NCBI RefSeq assembly: GCF_004216665.1
Contig: NZ_SGWY01000004.1
Location: 124,001 to 188,000 of the forward strand
Reading direction: 5' to 3'
Length of the DNA: 64,000 nt
Source of the DNA: Agromyces ramosus
Lineage (GTDB): Bacteria > Actinomycetota > Actinomycetes > Actinomycetales > Microbacteriaceae
The position numbers and the translations under genes were made by a program. The notes under the pieces are model-generated. The model searched no databases and was not told where the DNA came from. It saw only the letters and a program-made list of their open reading frames with translations. Shown here piece after piece: positions 8,055-15,893 of this stretch; within the stretch, counting starts at the first letter, position 1, and every line of letters begins with the position of its first letter.

Positions 8055-9118
8055 GCCCGCTGCACCACCTCTTCGATCACTCTAGCGAGGCGGGCGACGT
8101 GCACGTCTCGACTGAACCCGCGTGCCCATTCGCGGCAGTGGTCGGCGTCGATGTCACGGGCGCGGCCCATCGCGGCGGCGAGGTCGACGGCGGTCGCGGA
8201 TGCCGCGTGGGCGCCGTTCCTCCCGGGCCGCACCGTCTCGAGGTAACCGCCGGCGGCGACCGTCGCAGCTGGCGTGCCCTCGAGTGCCGCCTCGATGACC
8301 GTGAGGCCGAAGTCCTCGCGCCCCGCGCCGACGAGGACCGCGGCGTTGCGGTACACCCAGCAGAGTTCGCCGTCGGTCACACGACCGAGGCCGCGCACGC
8401 CCTGGTCGGGATCGTCGAGCGACTCGGAGCCAGCGCCGACGATCACGATCGGCATCCCCGCCTCCCGCGCGGCGGCGACGGCGAGGGCGACGTTCTTGTA
8501 GCCGCGGTCGCGCGCCACCACGAGTGCGAACCCGGGCGACAGTTCGCGCGGCGGCGGCTCGGCGCCTCTCGCGACGGGCTGCACGGGCGGATGCACCACG
8601 ATCGACTCGAGCCCGTACGCCGCCCGGATCCGCTCCTGGGTCACGGCCGAGTTCGCCACGATCGCACGCGCGCGGCGCATGGCCTCGGGGTCGCCGCGCC
8701 GCAGCAGCGGGGTGCTCACCGCGAGCCCGGCCCGGCGCACGGCGCTGAGCCGCATCCGGTAGTCGTCGGCGGCGTACAGCCAGCGCGCTGGACTGTGCAC
8801 GTAGACGACGTGCGGGATCTCGAAGCGGAAGCGGTGCGCCCATCCGCTGCTCGACGCCAGCGCGACGTCGCCCCCCGAGACCCTCGTGCGCGCCGCGATC
8901 GCCGGCAGTGCCGGCAGCATCCGCTCGACCTGCGTCGCGAGCGCGCGCGGGATCGTGGCCCGCACGTCGAGGTCGCGGAACTCCTCGAACGTGGACTCCG
9001 GTCGGTAGGCGAGCGTCACGATCGAGCGGGCGCCGAACCCGGCCGCCCACTCGGCGACCACGCGCTCGGCGCCGCCGACCTGCACGAGGTAGTCATGGGC
9101 GAGGACGACGTCGGTCAT
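8051..9118 (-). CDS. Glycosyltransferase family 4
   Basis: This 355-residue GT-B enzyme starts VVLAHDYLVQVGGAERVVAE, the typical GT4 N-terminal strand and glycine loop. The C-terminal donor site shows LVVARDRGYKNVALAV and the EX7E-like stretch AGREDFGLTVIEAALEGTP. It probably adds a sugar to the lipid-linked repeat unit. The start is placed at the ATG at 9118, where the conserved domain begins; the 39 codons further upstream are arginine- and proline-rich and unlikely to be translated. It is the first gene of the minus-strand unit that continues through the nucleotidyltransferase, the PqqD-like protein and the Wzy-like protein. Confidence 0.88.
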   Translation of the reverse strand: MTDVVLAHDYLVQVGGAERVVAEWAAGFGARSIVTLAYRPESTFEEFRDLDVRATIPRALATQVERMLPALPAIAARTRVSGGDVALASSSGWAHRFRFEIPHVVYVHSPARWLYAADDYRMRLSAVRRAGLAVSTPLLRRGDPEAMRRARAIVANSAVTQERIRAAYGLESIVVHPPVQPVARGAEPPPRELSPGFALVVARDRGYKNVALAVAAAREAGMPIVIVGAGSESLDDPDQGVRGLGRVTDGELCWVYRNAAVLVGAGREDFGLTVIEAALEGTPAATVAAGGYLETVRPGRNGAHAASATAVDLAAAMGRARDIDADHCREWARGFSRDVHVARLARVIEEVVQRA

Positions 9119-9443
9119 TGCCGCCCCCTCTCGTGCGTGTTCCTGCCGAATCCTACGACGCGGCCGCGGCACCGCGGAGGACCCCGACCATTCTCCCGCC
9201 GCCGGCGGGCGAGCGACGTCGCGCCGACGCGGCATCCGTTCACCCTCCTGTCAAGCCCTTCACCCGATGCCGGCGCCCGCATAGCGTGGGTCCAGCCGCT
9301 GGCCTGGACGAGCGCCGACCCCGGTCGGCAGCGCGCACCGGTTCTGCCCGAGAGCCACCCGATCGGCGGCGCCCTACCCAGCCCCGACCGTTCCCGAACC
9401 CGAATCCCGGCCGCAGCGTGGCATGTGCCGGGGTGGAGATGCC
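9119..9443. other. Intergenic region without a recognisable gene
   Basis: This 325-base stretch separates the divergent glycosyltransferase (minus) and a membrane protein (plus). Long open frames here are arginine/proline-rich shadows. A TTGACA hexamer lies on the minus strand at 9247-9252, but I cannot pair it with a good -10 element. The region presumably holds the promoters of both neighbours. Confidence 0.5.
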
Positions 9444-10514
9444 ATGAGTCGCGCCCGCACCGATGAACGCCCGATCGCGTGGTTGACACGCACCTTCTCG
9501 CGCACGCCGCCCACGGTGTACCTCTCCGTCGTCCTTCCGGTCGCGGGGGTGATCGCGCTCACCGCGATGCAGCCGTGGCTCCCACCGAGCGACCTGCTGC
9601 GCGACAGCCAGGTCGTCGCCGCCGCCCGTGCCGGCGCGAGTCCCGCCTACGGATTGGTCTCGAACGTCGGCATCGTCGTGCTCGCGCTCTCGAGCGGCGC
9701 CGCGGCCATCGGGCGGCTCATCCTGCGTGATGCCTCGGCGCCGTGGCGCCGGCTGGTCTCGTGGATCGCCGTGCTGACCCTCGTGCTCGCGCTCGACGAC
9801 CTCCTGCTGCTGCATGAGGCTGCGGCGTTCGCTCCGGGGGTCGGCGCACTGGTCGCCGCAGCCTACGGGCTCGCCTTCCTCCGCTTCGTCGTGCGATTCC
9901 GGGAGGCGATCCTTCGCGACCTCGATGTCGGACTCCTGCTGCTCGCGTTCAGTGGGCTCGGGGTCTCGGTCGTCACCGACCTCCTGCTGGTGCCCACGCA
10001 GTCGTCCGTGCTCGTCGAGGATGGCGCCAAGCTGCTCGGACTCGTCGCCTGGTCGGCGTTCGGCGTGCGCACCACCCTCCTCGCGCTCGGGCAGTCCGGT
10101 GCCGGCGCGAATGCCGGTGCGCGGACCGCACGGCGAGCCGCTCACCGCAAGGACTCCCCGATCCGGCGGGCGGACGGGGCGGACGCGGCATCCGCTCGGT
10201 CAGCGACCGGCCGAGCCCGCCTCGGTCACGCCGACGTCGGTGCGATGGAAGTTCTGGAACGAGCGCGACGCCGTGGGTCCGCGCTGCCCCTGGTAGCGCG
10301 AGCTGTACTCGGCCGAGCCGTAGGGACGCTCGCTCGGCGACGACAGGCGGAAGAAGCACATCTGGCCGATCTTCATGCCGGGCCACAGCTTGATCGGGAG
10401 GGTCGCGACGTTCGAGAGCTCGAGCGTGACGTGCCCGGTGAAGCCCGGGTCGATGAAGCCGGCGGTCGAGTGCGTGAGCAGGCCGAGACGGCCGAGCGAG
10501 CTCTTGCCCTCTAG
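9444..10514 (+). CDS. Hypothetical integral membrane protein with a C-terminus antisense to dcd
   Basis: The first 220 residues contain about five or six hydrophobic helices separated by short charged loops (for example [19 protein letters not shown] and [20 protein letters not shown]). I do not recognise a family. The start is taken as the ATG at 9444 with GGTGGAG upstream; an in-frame ATG at 9423 is the alternative. The frame does not stop where the hydrophobic region ends. It continues for about 105 arginine-rich residues over the last 315 bases of the opposing dcd gene. That tail is probably not functional, and a frameshift or a natural convergent overlap are the two explanations. Confidence 0.5.
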   Translation: MSRARTDERPIAWLTRTFSRTPPTVYLSVVLPVAGVIALTAMQPWLPPSDLLRDSQVVAAARAGASPAYGLVSNVGIVVLALSSGAAAIGRLILRDASAPWRRLVSWIAVLTLVLALDDLLLLHEAAAFAPGVGALVAAAYGLAFLRFVVRFREAILRDLDVGLLLLAFSGLGVSVVTDLLLVPTQSSVLVEDGAKLLGLVAWSAFGVRTTLLALGQSGAGANAGARTARRAAHRKDSPIRRADGADAASARSATGRARLGHADVGAMEVLERARRRGSALPLVARAVLGRAVGTLARRRQAEEAHLADLHAGPQLDREGRDVRELERDVPGEARVDEAGGRVREQAETAERALAL

Positions 10515-10805
10515 TCGCGCCGCGATGTCGTCGGGCAGCGTCACGGCCTCGTACGTCGACGCGAGCACGAACTCGCCCGGGTGCAGGATGAAGGGCTCCT
10601 CTGGCCGCACCTCGATGAGGTGGGTGAGCTCGGGCTGGTCCTCGGCCGGATCGATGAACGGGTACTTGTGGTTGTCGAACAGCCGGAAGTACCGGTCGAG
10701 GCGCACGTCGATCGACGACGGCTGGATCATCCCCGGTTCGTAGGGCTCCAACCGGATGCGCTCGCGGTCGAGTTCGGCCCTGATGTCACGATCCGAGAGA
10801 AGCAC
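10200..10805 (-). CDS. dcd: dCTP deaminase (dUMP-forming type)
   Basis: This is a 201-residue enzyme of the normal family length. It begins [12 protein letters not shown] and carries [11 protein letters not shown] near residue 30, the core [11 protein letters not shown] around residues 100-110 and the nucleotide-binding tail [14 protein letters not shown]. dCTP deaminases convert dCTP to dUTP; actinobacterial members of this length commonly also hydrolyse it to dUMP, feeding thymidylate synthesis. The gene stands alone on the minus strand upstream of tRNA-Gly, which is oriented the opposite way. Its 3' half is overlapped antisense by an unlikely extension of the neighbouring membrane protein gene. 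Confidence 0.95.
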   Translation of the reverse strand: MLLSDRDIRAELDRERIRLEPYEPGMIQPSSIDVRLDRYFRLFDNHKYPFIDPAEDQPELTHLIEVRPEEPFILHPGEFVLASTYEAVTLPDDIAARLEGKSSLGRLGLLTHSTAGFIDPGFTGHVTLELSNVATLPIKLWPGMKIGQMCFFRLSSPSERPYGSAEYSSRYQGQRGPTASRSFQNFHRTDVGVTEAGSAGR

Positions 10806-10883
10806 GCAGCCAGCGTAGCAACGCTTGCTAGGATGGCTTCCGTTGCACCGTCACCCGCCCAGGCGGGGCTGCGGATGCCGCGT

Positions 10884-10954
10884 GCGGATGTAGTTCAATG
10901 GTAGAACTTCAGCTTCCCAAGCTGATAGCGCGGGTTCGATTCCCGTCATCCGCT
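10884..10954 (+). tRNA. tRNA-Gly (anticodon CCC)
   Basis: The 71-base cloverleaf has a seven-base acceptor stem (GCGGATG with CATCCGC), a D-loop TTCAATGGTAGAA and an anticodon loop TTCCCAA with CCC at 10916-10918. The T-loop is TTCGATT, and T is the discriminator base. CCA is not encoded. The last 23 bases of this gene plus one more are repeated identically at 13666-13689, marking it as the attachment site of an inserted element. Confidence 0.95.
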
Positions 10955-10955
10955 C
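10932..10955 (+). repeat. Left direct repeat (attL-like), 3' end of tRNA-Gly
   Basis: These 24 bases, from GGGTTCGATTCCCG to CATCCGCTC, cover the T-arm and acceptor 3' strand of tRNA-Gly and recur without mismatch at 13666-13689. Tyrosine-recombinase islands usually duplicate exactly this part of a tRNA. Confidence 0.85.
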
Positions 10956-11345
10956 TCCGGTAATTTCACCTGATCAGCAGCACATTCGAGCCTCGCGGCG
11001 GCGGCCGAGATTCTGCATCGGTTCGACTTGGTGGCGGTTCACCCACGGTTAATGGTTCAACTTGTTCTCGTGAGTGAACCCCGCTCAACTCCGTGGAGCG
11101 ACCCACTGTCACGCCAGCCGCGCTCACTCACCGTGGGTAGATTTCCTCGCGGATCTGGCGTCGGCTGGTAGTCGGCGGAGAGTGGGCGCAACGGACGGCA
11201 TGCGGAGGGGACTGATGACCGGGCAGACCACGGCCGCAAAGCGGGCTACGCCGCAGTAGGACCGCCCACGCCGCCCACGCCGGCGACGTCGTCTGTGTTG
11301 GTCGCGGTGCTCGTCATGATGCGTGCCTTCACGTGCTCCATTGGG
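10956..11345. other. Island stretch with short inverted repeats and no clear gene
   Basis: No coding frame here looks real. ACCCACGGT at 11041-11049 is inverted as ACCGTGGGT at 11130-11138, and GGTTCAC at 11036-11042 is inverted as GTGAACC at 11074-11080. Such nested inverted repeats just inside an att-like end could be recombinase arm-sites or the ends of a lost element; this is inference only. Confidence 0.4.
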
Positions 11346-11756
11346 TCAAGCGAGCTTATTGATGAGGTCGACCAACTCGTCGACTCGGTACCCGTGACGA
11401 CGCGCGAATGCGACGAGTTCCCGCGCCTTCTGGACGACGGCACCCTGCGCCGGCGTGCCGGCAACCGAGATGCCGCGGCCACGGCGGAACTCGAGCAGGC
11501 CCTCTTCTCGCAACAGCCGCAGCGCCCGCAGCACAATGTTCGTGTTGACCCCGAGCACGGCCGCGAGGTCTTTCGCCGGCGGGAGCCGCTCACCCGGCTC
11601 GGCCTCGCCCTCTGCGATCGCGCGACGGATCTCCGCGGCGACCTGCTCGTAGAGGTCGGTCGGTTCGGCTTTGTCGACCTTGACAGGAATTATGATGCTA
11701 GTGATAATAGCACCAAGGACGAAGGTGTACCGATGATCGTCACGACTCCGCTCCAT
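11346..11756 (-). CDS. GntR-family transcriptional regulator (YtrA-like, short)
   Basis: This is a 136-residue protein with an N-terminal winged helix: DLYEQVAAEIRRAIAEGEAE, then LPPAKDLAAVLGVNTNIVLR and RRGRGISVAG. Only a short helical tail follows, as in the YtrA subgroup. It should repress a neighbouring promoter in response to an unknown ligand or envelope signal. The ATG at 11756 is chosen because GGAAG lies seven bases before it. No canonical start exists between it and the conserved domain, although an ATT near 11690 is a remote alternative. With this start, the gene overlaps the divergent TolB-like gene by 24 bases head to head, and the putative operator lies inside its own 5' coding region. 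Confidence 0.8.
   Translation of the reverse strand: MERSRDDHRYTFVLGAIITSIIIPVKVDKAEPTDLYEQVAAEIRRAIAEGEAEPGERLPPAKDLAAVLGVNTNIVLRALRLLREEGLLEFRRGRGISVAGTPAQGAVVQKARELVAFARRHGYRVDELVDLINKLA
11680..11708 (+). promoter_or_regulatory. Sigma-70-type promoter of the TolB-like gene
   Basis: TTGACA (11680-11685) and GATAAT (11703-11708) are separated by exactly 17 bases, one of the best housekeeping-type promoters in the window. Transcription should begin near 11715, leaving a short leader with AAGGACGAAGG before the ATG at 11733. Confidence 0.7.
11689..11708. promoter_or_regulatory. Imperfect palindrome, candidate GntR operator
   Basis: The 20 bases have inverted arms ATTATnA and TnATAAT separated by six bases. 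They cover the -10 element of the TolB-like promoter and the 5' end of the GntR coding region. Position and symmetry fit a GntR-type autoregulatory operator; binding is inferred. Confidence 0.5.
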
Positions 11757-12980
11757 GAGCCAGCTTCCGCCCCGTCCGAGTTCGACGAGGCTATATCGCA
11801 CGAGCCTGGCAACGCCCGGCTACGCGAGCCCGTCGCCGCTCGGTCCGCGTTCGACGAGTCCGCGACGCGCGAGCCCGTCGAGGTGCTCATCAAGGAGGCC
11901 AGGAACCGCGCCCGTCGACGGCGCCTCGTCATCGGCGCCGTCACTGCTGCGACGGTCGCCGTTGCTGCGATCGCCGTGACGGCTGCTCTGGACGGCGGCG
12001 CGCCGCAGAGCCAGGGAGCTGCGGTCGACCCACCAGCCTTCCCGGCGTCCTTCGGGGTCTTCGAGCCGGCACGTGGTCGGATCGTGTACCCGGTAAGTGG
12101 TGTGCTGAACTCCATCGACCCAACCGACCCGTCCTCTGTCAATGCCCTGGCTCTCCCGAATGGCATGAGTGCACTCACGCCGGCGGGCTGGTCCGCCGAC
12201 GGCACCAGGCTGGCCCTGACCTCCGAACACAGCGGCAGCAGCTACGTGATGGATGCCGACGGTGCGATCACGCCGGTCCCGGGCCCTGGGGGCTGCTGCT
12301 GGTTCGTGACCGATCCCTGGCTCTCCCCAGACGGCACCGCCGCCATCGAGTTCTTCGAGGACGAGGGCGACCGGCTCCGCCTCAATGATCTCGAGGGTGT
12401 CGACGCGTCTCGCGTCATCGAACTCGATCCGCCGGTGGGAGACCGTGACACCGGCGTGGTGCCGGTCACCGCGTGGTCCCCCGACGGCGCCCGGATCGCC
12501 TATCTCGCGTACCAGCAGGACGGCATGGACGTGCTGCCTTCCGTCTATGTCGTCGACCTCGACACTGGCAGTACTCGACAACTGGTGGGCCCCGGGTTCG
12601 ACCACATCAGACAGATGGCCTGGTCGCCCGACGGCTCGCAGCTTCTCGTAATCGCAGGCCCCTGGCGTCAGAAGAACCCCGAATCGACATCGCTCAACCC
12701 GCTGACCAGCCCGAAGAAGGCCGGCCTGTACCTGGTCAGCGCCGACCGCTCCAGCCCGGCGATTTCGGCCTCGGCGCTGCACCCGATCGCCTCAGGCCAC
12801 TATGTCGCCGCGGCGTGGTCGCCCGACGGCGCGCAGATCGCCGCGATCGACTTCGCCCCCTCGGACCGCCGACTGTTGCTGATGGGTTCCGACGGTTCGG
12901 CATCACGGGTCCTCGCCGAACTTCCGGCGAACGATCTCTTCACCGGAGTGGCCTGGCATCCGGGCCCGAGGGGCCGCTAG
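11733..12980 (+). CDS. Membrane-anchored TolB-like beta-propeller protein
   Basis: This 415-residue protein has an N-terminal cytoplasmic segment rich in Glu and Arg, and one membrane helix near residues 61-84 (RRRLVIGAVTAATVAVAAIA). An extracytoplasmic domain follows with repeated PD40-type blades: GWSADGTRLALTS, AWSPDGARIAYLAY, AWSPDGSQLLVIAG and AWSPDGAQIAAIDF. It probably acts as an envelope sensor or scaffold. No Tol or Pal partner is present, so a TolB transport role is unlikely. The ATG at 11733 has a good ribosome site and promoter. Being divergent from a GntR regulator suggests that regulator controls it. A similar layout in other actinobacteria pairs an anti-sigma-like anchor with a propeller, but no sigma factor is present here. 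Confidence 0.75.
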   Translation: MIVTTPLHEPASAPSEFDEAISHEPGNARLREPVAARSAFDESATREPVEVLIKEARNRARRRRLVIGAVTAATVAVAAIAVTAALDGGAPQSQGAAVDPPAFPASFGVFEPARGRIVYPVSGVLNSIDPTDPSSVNALALPNGMSALTPAGWSADGTRLALTSEHSGSSYVMDADGAITPVPGPGGCCWFVTDPWLSPDGTAAIEFFEDEGDRLRLNDLEGVDASRVIELDPPVGDRDTGVVPVTAWSPDGARIAYLAYQQDGMDVLPSVYVVDLDTGSTRQLVGPGFDHIRQMAWSPDGSQLLVIAGPWRQKNPESTSLNPLTSPKKAGLYLVSADRSSPAISASALHPIASGHYVAAAWSPDGAQIAAIDFAPSDRRLLLMGSDGSASRVLAELPANDLFTGVAWHPGPRGR

Positions 12981-12992
12981 TTCTCCTAGCGG
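12974..12992 (+). terminator. Weak hairpin at the end of the TolB-like gene
   Basis: CCGCTAG and CTAGCGG form a seven-base stem with a TTCTC loop and overlap the stop codon. There is no T-run, so termination is only possible. Confidence 0.35.
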
Positions 12993-13019
12993 GTCGATGC
13001 CGGCGCGAAGAGTTCGTCG

Positions 13020-13577
13020 ATGGTTCCCAAGCAGGGATCCGAACACGGCGAATCCACCGGGTTCTCGGCTCCGGTCGACGAGGCCGAGATCGTTGCCGGA
13101 TGGAGCAGGATCCATGTAATGCTCCTCGTCGACCGCGACGACGTGCCGATGGATGTGTGGTCCGATCCCACTCCTGAGGAGTACCTGCCGTCGCAGTATG
13201 CCCTCTGCCCCACCGACCCCGGCGGCGTGGGCGCGATCGGCGACGTGGGCGCGATCCGGGACCGTCTCTCACTGGACCTGCAGACGCTCCTCCGAGGAAC
13301 CGAACGAACCTTCACCCTGTCGGCGGGCGCGGCAGAGGCAGGGGCGGCGGGGGCAGGGTGGGTATACGCCACCGGGCCCGGACCGGGAGTTGACTGCTTC
13401 GTGTTGAGTCCGGAGCAGGCGCGGGCAGTGTGGGCGCAGGGTCACCCCAGGGACCAGGCGATGATGTTGCTGGATGACACGTCCTACGCCACACTGACTG
13501 CCTCGGACGGTGCCGACCTCGAGGTGGTGTTCGGACCGGTCCTGCCCGATGGAGGGTGGGTGCAATCGGCTGGCTGA
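13020..13577 (+). CDS. Hypothetical protein, family not recognised
   Basis: This is an acidic 185-residue frame inside the tRNA-Gly island, 39 bases after the TolB-like gene. The middle reads SRIHVMLLVDRDDVPMDVW, followed by a short internal near-repeat VGAIGDVGAI and an alanine/glycine stretch. The end contains VLSPEQARAVWAQGHPRDQA and LEVVFGPVLPDGG. There is no signal peptide, membrane segment or cysteine motif. The hydrophobic/charged pattern is plausible for a folded protein, and the codon use is less GC3-biased than in flanking genes. The ATG at 13020 has only a weak GAAGAG upstream, so an upstream start or a broken gene cannot be excluded. Confidence 0.5.
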   Translation: MVPKQGSEHGESTGFSAPVDEAEIVAGWSRIHVMLLVDRDDVPMDVWSDPTPEEYLPSQYALCPTDPGGVGAIGDVGAIRDRLSLDLQTLLRGTERTFTLSAGAAEAGAAGAGWVYATGPGPGVDCFVLSPEQARAVWAQGHPRDQAMMLLDDTSYATLTASDGADLEVVFGPVLPDGGWVQSAG

Positions 13578-13665
13578 GCGCCGTGAGCGAGCTGCGGCAT
13601 CAGCCTTTACCAGAGCAGAGGCTGACATACCTCGGGCTGGGCTCGGCTTCCGGAGCTGAGCGCGT

Positions 13666-13689
13666 GGGTTCGATTCCCGTCATCCGCTC
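13666..13689 (+). repeat. Right direct repeat (attR-like), tRNA-Gly fragment
   Basis: This is an identical copy of 10932-10955. The 25 bases before it (CTCGGC, TTCCGGA, GCTGAG) also fold like an anticodon arm, but no acceptor 5' strand or D-arm precedes it, so it is not a functional tRNA. Confidence 0.85.
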
Positions 13690-13694
13690 GAGAT

Positions 13695-14993
13695 TCACCC
13701 GCTGTCGTCGCGTTCGGTGGCCGGGTCGTCGAGGCGCCGTACGAAGAGTTCGGCGAGCACGAGCGCCGCCTGCGTCTCGGCCGAGCGTTCGGCGACGCCG
13801 TGGCCGAGCACGGCCTGGATCCGCTCGAGGCGGTTGATGAGCGTGTTGCGGTGCAGGAAGAGTCGTTCGGCTGCCGGAGCGATGCGCATCCGCGTGTCGA
13901 AGAACGTCCGGAGGGTGTTGCACATCTCGGCCGTCTCGGGGCTGTCGCCGGCCAGCTCGCGAAGCTCGTGCTCGACGAACCAGCGGGCGCGTTCCTCGTC
14001 CTGGCTCAGGACGATCGCCAGCGCGACGTCGCCGTAGGAGGCACCGCCGTGGTCGCCCAGACCGGCGGCGAGTCGCAGCGTATCGGAAGCCTCGACGAAG
14101 GTGCGACGGAATCCGTCGGCTCCCCGGTGCGGTGCGCCGATGCCGACGAGCAGCGGGGCCGGCACGCGGAGATCCTCGACTCGTGGCGCTCGCGGCCGGC
14201 CATCGGTGGTCACCCAGAGGTGGACCTTCCCGGCGCTCGTCTCGTATCGCAGCATCCGTTCGCTGCCGACCGCCCGGCCGAACCGATGCACGAGGCCATC
14301 GAGGACTCGCCGTTCGACCGCGCCTCCCGGCGGCACTCCGATGGCGCAGCCGAGGTGCCAGCCGGCCAGCGGGATCCGCAGCAACTGCGTGGCCGCCTCG
14401 ACATCGACGGGCTCGGCCGTCACCAGCGATTCGATCGCGCTGCGAACGCGAACCTGCTCGGCCAGGAATACACGACGGCGCTCGTCGACGATCGCATCGG
14501 TTGCCGCGCCGATCCACGCGTCCATCGTTCCGGTCACCGAGGTCGCCAAGGCGGGTATGACGCCGATGCCCTCCGGTCGCACGCCGACGGCGGCATCGAT
14601 CAGGAGCGACAGCCACTCGTGCTGCATGCTCCGCAGGGCTCCGGTGATATCCGACAGGGGGATGTCCCGCGCAACGATGTCCTCGGCGAGGTCGCGATCG
14701 ATCGCCTCCGTGTCGGCCGGAAGCCCGTCCTCGCCGGCGAGCCGGAGCAGGGTCGCGGTGAGGACGTGCCGGGCGAATGTTCGGATGGTCGGCCACGGTG
14801 CGAGCGAGTCGTGGATCTGCTCCTGCAATGCCTCGAGGGACCGTTCGACGGCCCCGGCCACCCACCGCGCGGCGCCGTCTCCCAGTCGGGAGCGGAGCTG
14901 CTCGGCCTCGTGCAACGGCAGCGAGTCCGGCCAGAGGTCGCCGTCCCAGTCGAGCGTTGCGATGACCCTCGCCATCGCATCAGCGGTTGACAC
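13695..14993 (-). CDS. PucR-family transcriptional regulator
   Basis: This is a 432-residue protein. A helical N-terminal half is followed by a GGDEF-like CdaR domain (about 190-300) and a C-terminal PucR helix-turn-helix. The last contains TFFDTRMRIAPAAERLFLHR and NTLINRLERIQAVLG, the hallmark of this family. Relatives control purine, amino acid or carbohydrate use, often in response to a metabolite; the target here is unknown and no catabolic operon is adjacent. The GTG at 14993 is the longest start; an ATG at 14975 is nearly equivalent. The stop lies only five bases inside the right end of the tRNA-Gly repeat. Confidence 0.88.
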   Translation of the reverse strand: MSTADAMARVIATLDWDGDLWPDSLPLHEAEQLRSRLGDGAARWVAGAVERSLEALQEQIHDSLAPWPTIRTFARHVLTATLLRLAGEDGLPADTEAIDRDLAEDIVARDIPLSDITGALRSMQHEWLSLLIDAAVGVRPEGIGVIPALATSVTGTMDAWIGAATDAIVDERRRVFLAEQVRVRSAIESLVTAEPVDVEAATQLLRIPLAGWHLGCAIGVPPGGAVERRVLDGLVHRFGRAVGSERMLRYETSAGKVHLWVTTDGRPRAPRVEDLRVPAPLLVGIGAPHRGADGFRRTFVEASDTLRLAAGLGDHGGASYGDVALAIVLSQDEERARWFVEHELRELAGDSPETAEMCNTLRTFFDTRMRIAPAAERLFLHRNTLINRLERIQAVLGHGVAERSAETQAALVLAELFVRRLDDPATERDDSG

Positions 14994-15152
14994 GCGGTCA
15001 GCCTAGTCCTCCGAGGGCAGAGTGCACATGACCACGTCGACTGCAGCGACAGACCGCACGATGACCCCAGCACCCATCCACGAGACCGTTGATGAGTCGG
15101 GGAGATCCCCGCGAATCCATCAGAAATCACAGTGATCTGGAGGTCACACACA

Positions 15153-15758
15153 ATGTACGAACACAATGTCATCGCGGTCTCGTTCGAGGACCGGAGCAAG
15201 GCATATCAGGCGCTGAGCGAGCTCAAGGGCGCCGGGCTGGAGGGGCGCGTCGAGGTGCTCTCCGCGAGCATCGTCACCCGTGACGAGCAGGGCCGTCTCG
15301 ACACCCCGGAGGGAGGCGACGCCGTCGTCGGGGCCGCCACCTGGGGAGGCGGCCTCATCGGGCTCATGGTCGGCGTCATCGGCGGCCCGATCGGGATGCT
15401 GTTCGGGTGGACCGGAGGCCTGCTCGTCGGCGGCGCCTTCGACATCCGTCGCGCCGACGACTCTGACAGCGTGCTCGGCGAGATCAGCCGCTACATCCCA
15501 CTGGGCGGCACGGCCGTCGTCGCTGAAGTCAACGAGTACGCCGTCGAGATCGTCGACACGTTGATGACCGAGCAGGGCGGCACGGTGTACCGACGTCCCG
15601 CCGACGTGGTGCTCGCCGAGCTCGAGGCGGTCGAGGACGCCTACCGGACGGCGCAGAAGGAAGCCGACAAGGCAGCGCGCCAACAGCGCAGGGCCGAGCG
15701 CCGCCAGAACGCCGAGGAGCGCATCGCCGCCCTCAAGGAGAAGCTCGACGCCGCCTGA
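15153..15758 (+). CDS. DUF1269-type membrane-associated protein
   Basis: The 201-residue protein begins with a ferredoxin-like region (HNVIAVSFEDRSKAYQALSE). A glycine-rich hydrophobic hairpin follows near residues 65-100 (WGGGLIGLMVGVIGGPIGML), and the protein ends in a long basic alanine-rich helix from about 160 onward (KEADKAARQQRRAERRQNAE). This matches the DUF1269 family, whose members are stress-linked and poorly understood. The ATG at 15153 follows CTGGAGGTC at a good distance. It is followed by a strong hairpin and then by two further membrane protein genes. Confidence 0.8.
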   Translation: MYEHNVIAVSFEDRSKAYQALSELKGAGLEGRVEVLSASIVTRDEQGRLDTPEGGDAVVGAATWGGGLIGLMVGVIGGPIGMLFGWTGGLLVGGAFDIRRADDSDSVLGEISRYIPLGGTAVVAEVNEYAVEIVDTLMTEQGGTVYRRPADVVLAELEAVEDAYRTAQKEADKAARQQRRAERRQNAEERIAALKEKLDAA

Positions 15759-15769
15759 GACGCCGCGGA

Positions 15770-15815
15770 GATCGGGGCACCGAGCCGCGCTTCGGCGCGG
15801 ACCGTCGCCCCGATC
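15770..15815 (+). terminator. Nested hairpin terminator after the DUF1269 gene
   Basis: The outer stem GATCGGGGC/GCCCCGATC (nine pairs) encloses an inner stem CCGCGC-TTCG-GCGCGG with a stable tetraloop. It sits 12 bases after the stop codon. The lack of a T-run is common in high-GC genomes. Confidence 0.65.
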
Positions 15816-15893
15816 ACCGTCTCGGGAGGGGCCTCGGCGAGCGGTTGCTCGTTCGGCCGCCGACAACCGGATCCAGAAGGAGGGAACGAAACC

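Larger units (their letters stand above)
10932..13689. mobile_element. Cryptic tRNA-Gly-associated mini-island
   Basis: A 2.76-kb segment is bounded by the tRNA-Gly 3' end and its 24-bp copy. Inside lie a non-coding stretch, a GntR regulator, a divergent TolB-like membrane protein and an unrecognised protein. AT-rich runs near 11680-11710 and less uniform third-position GC set it apart from flanking genes. No integrase, excisionase or replication gene is visible, so it is a remnant, a satellite mobilised in trans, or an ancient insertion that lost its recombinase. The orientation fits: the intact tRNA is at one end and the displaced 3' fragment is at the other. Confidence 0.65.

Noticed and set aside
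9240-9260. TTGACA on the minus strand as promoter of the glycosyltransferase operon
   Set aside because: No acceptable -10 hexamer occurs at 16-19 bases.
13614-13689. A second complete tRNA gene at the right end of the island
   Set aside because: T-arm and an anticodon-like arm can be drawn, but no acceptor 5' strand or D-arm exists.
13600-14865. 421-codon minus frame inside the PucR gene region
   Set aside because: The adjacent frame carries the intact PucR domains; this one is an arginine-rich shadow.
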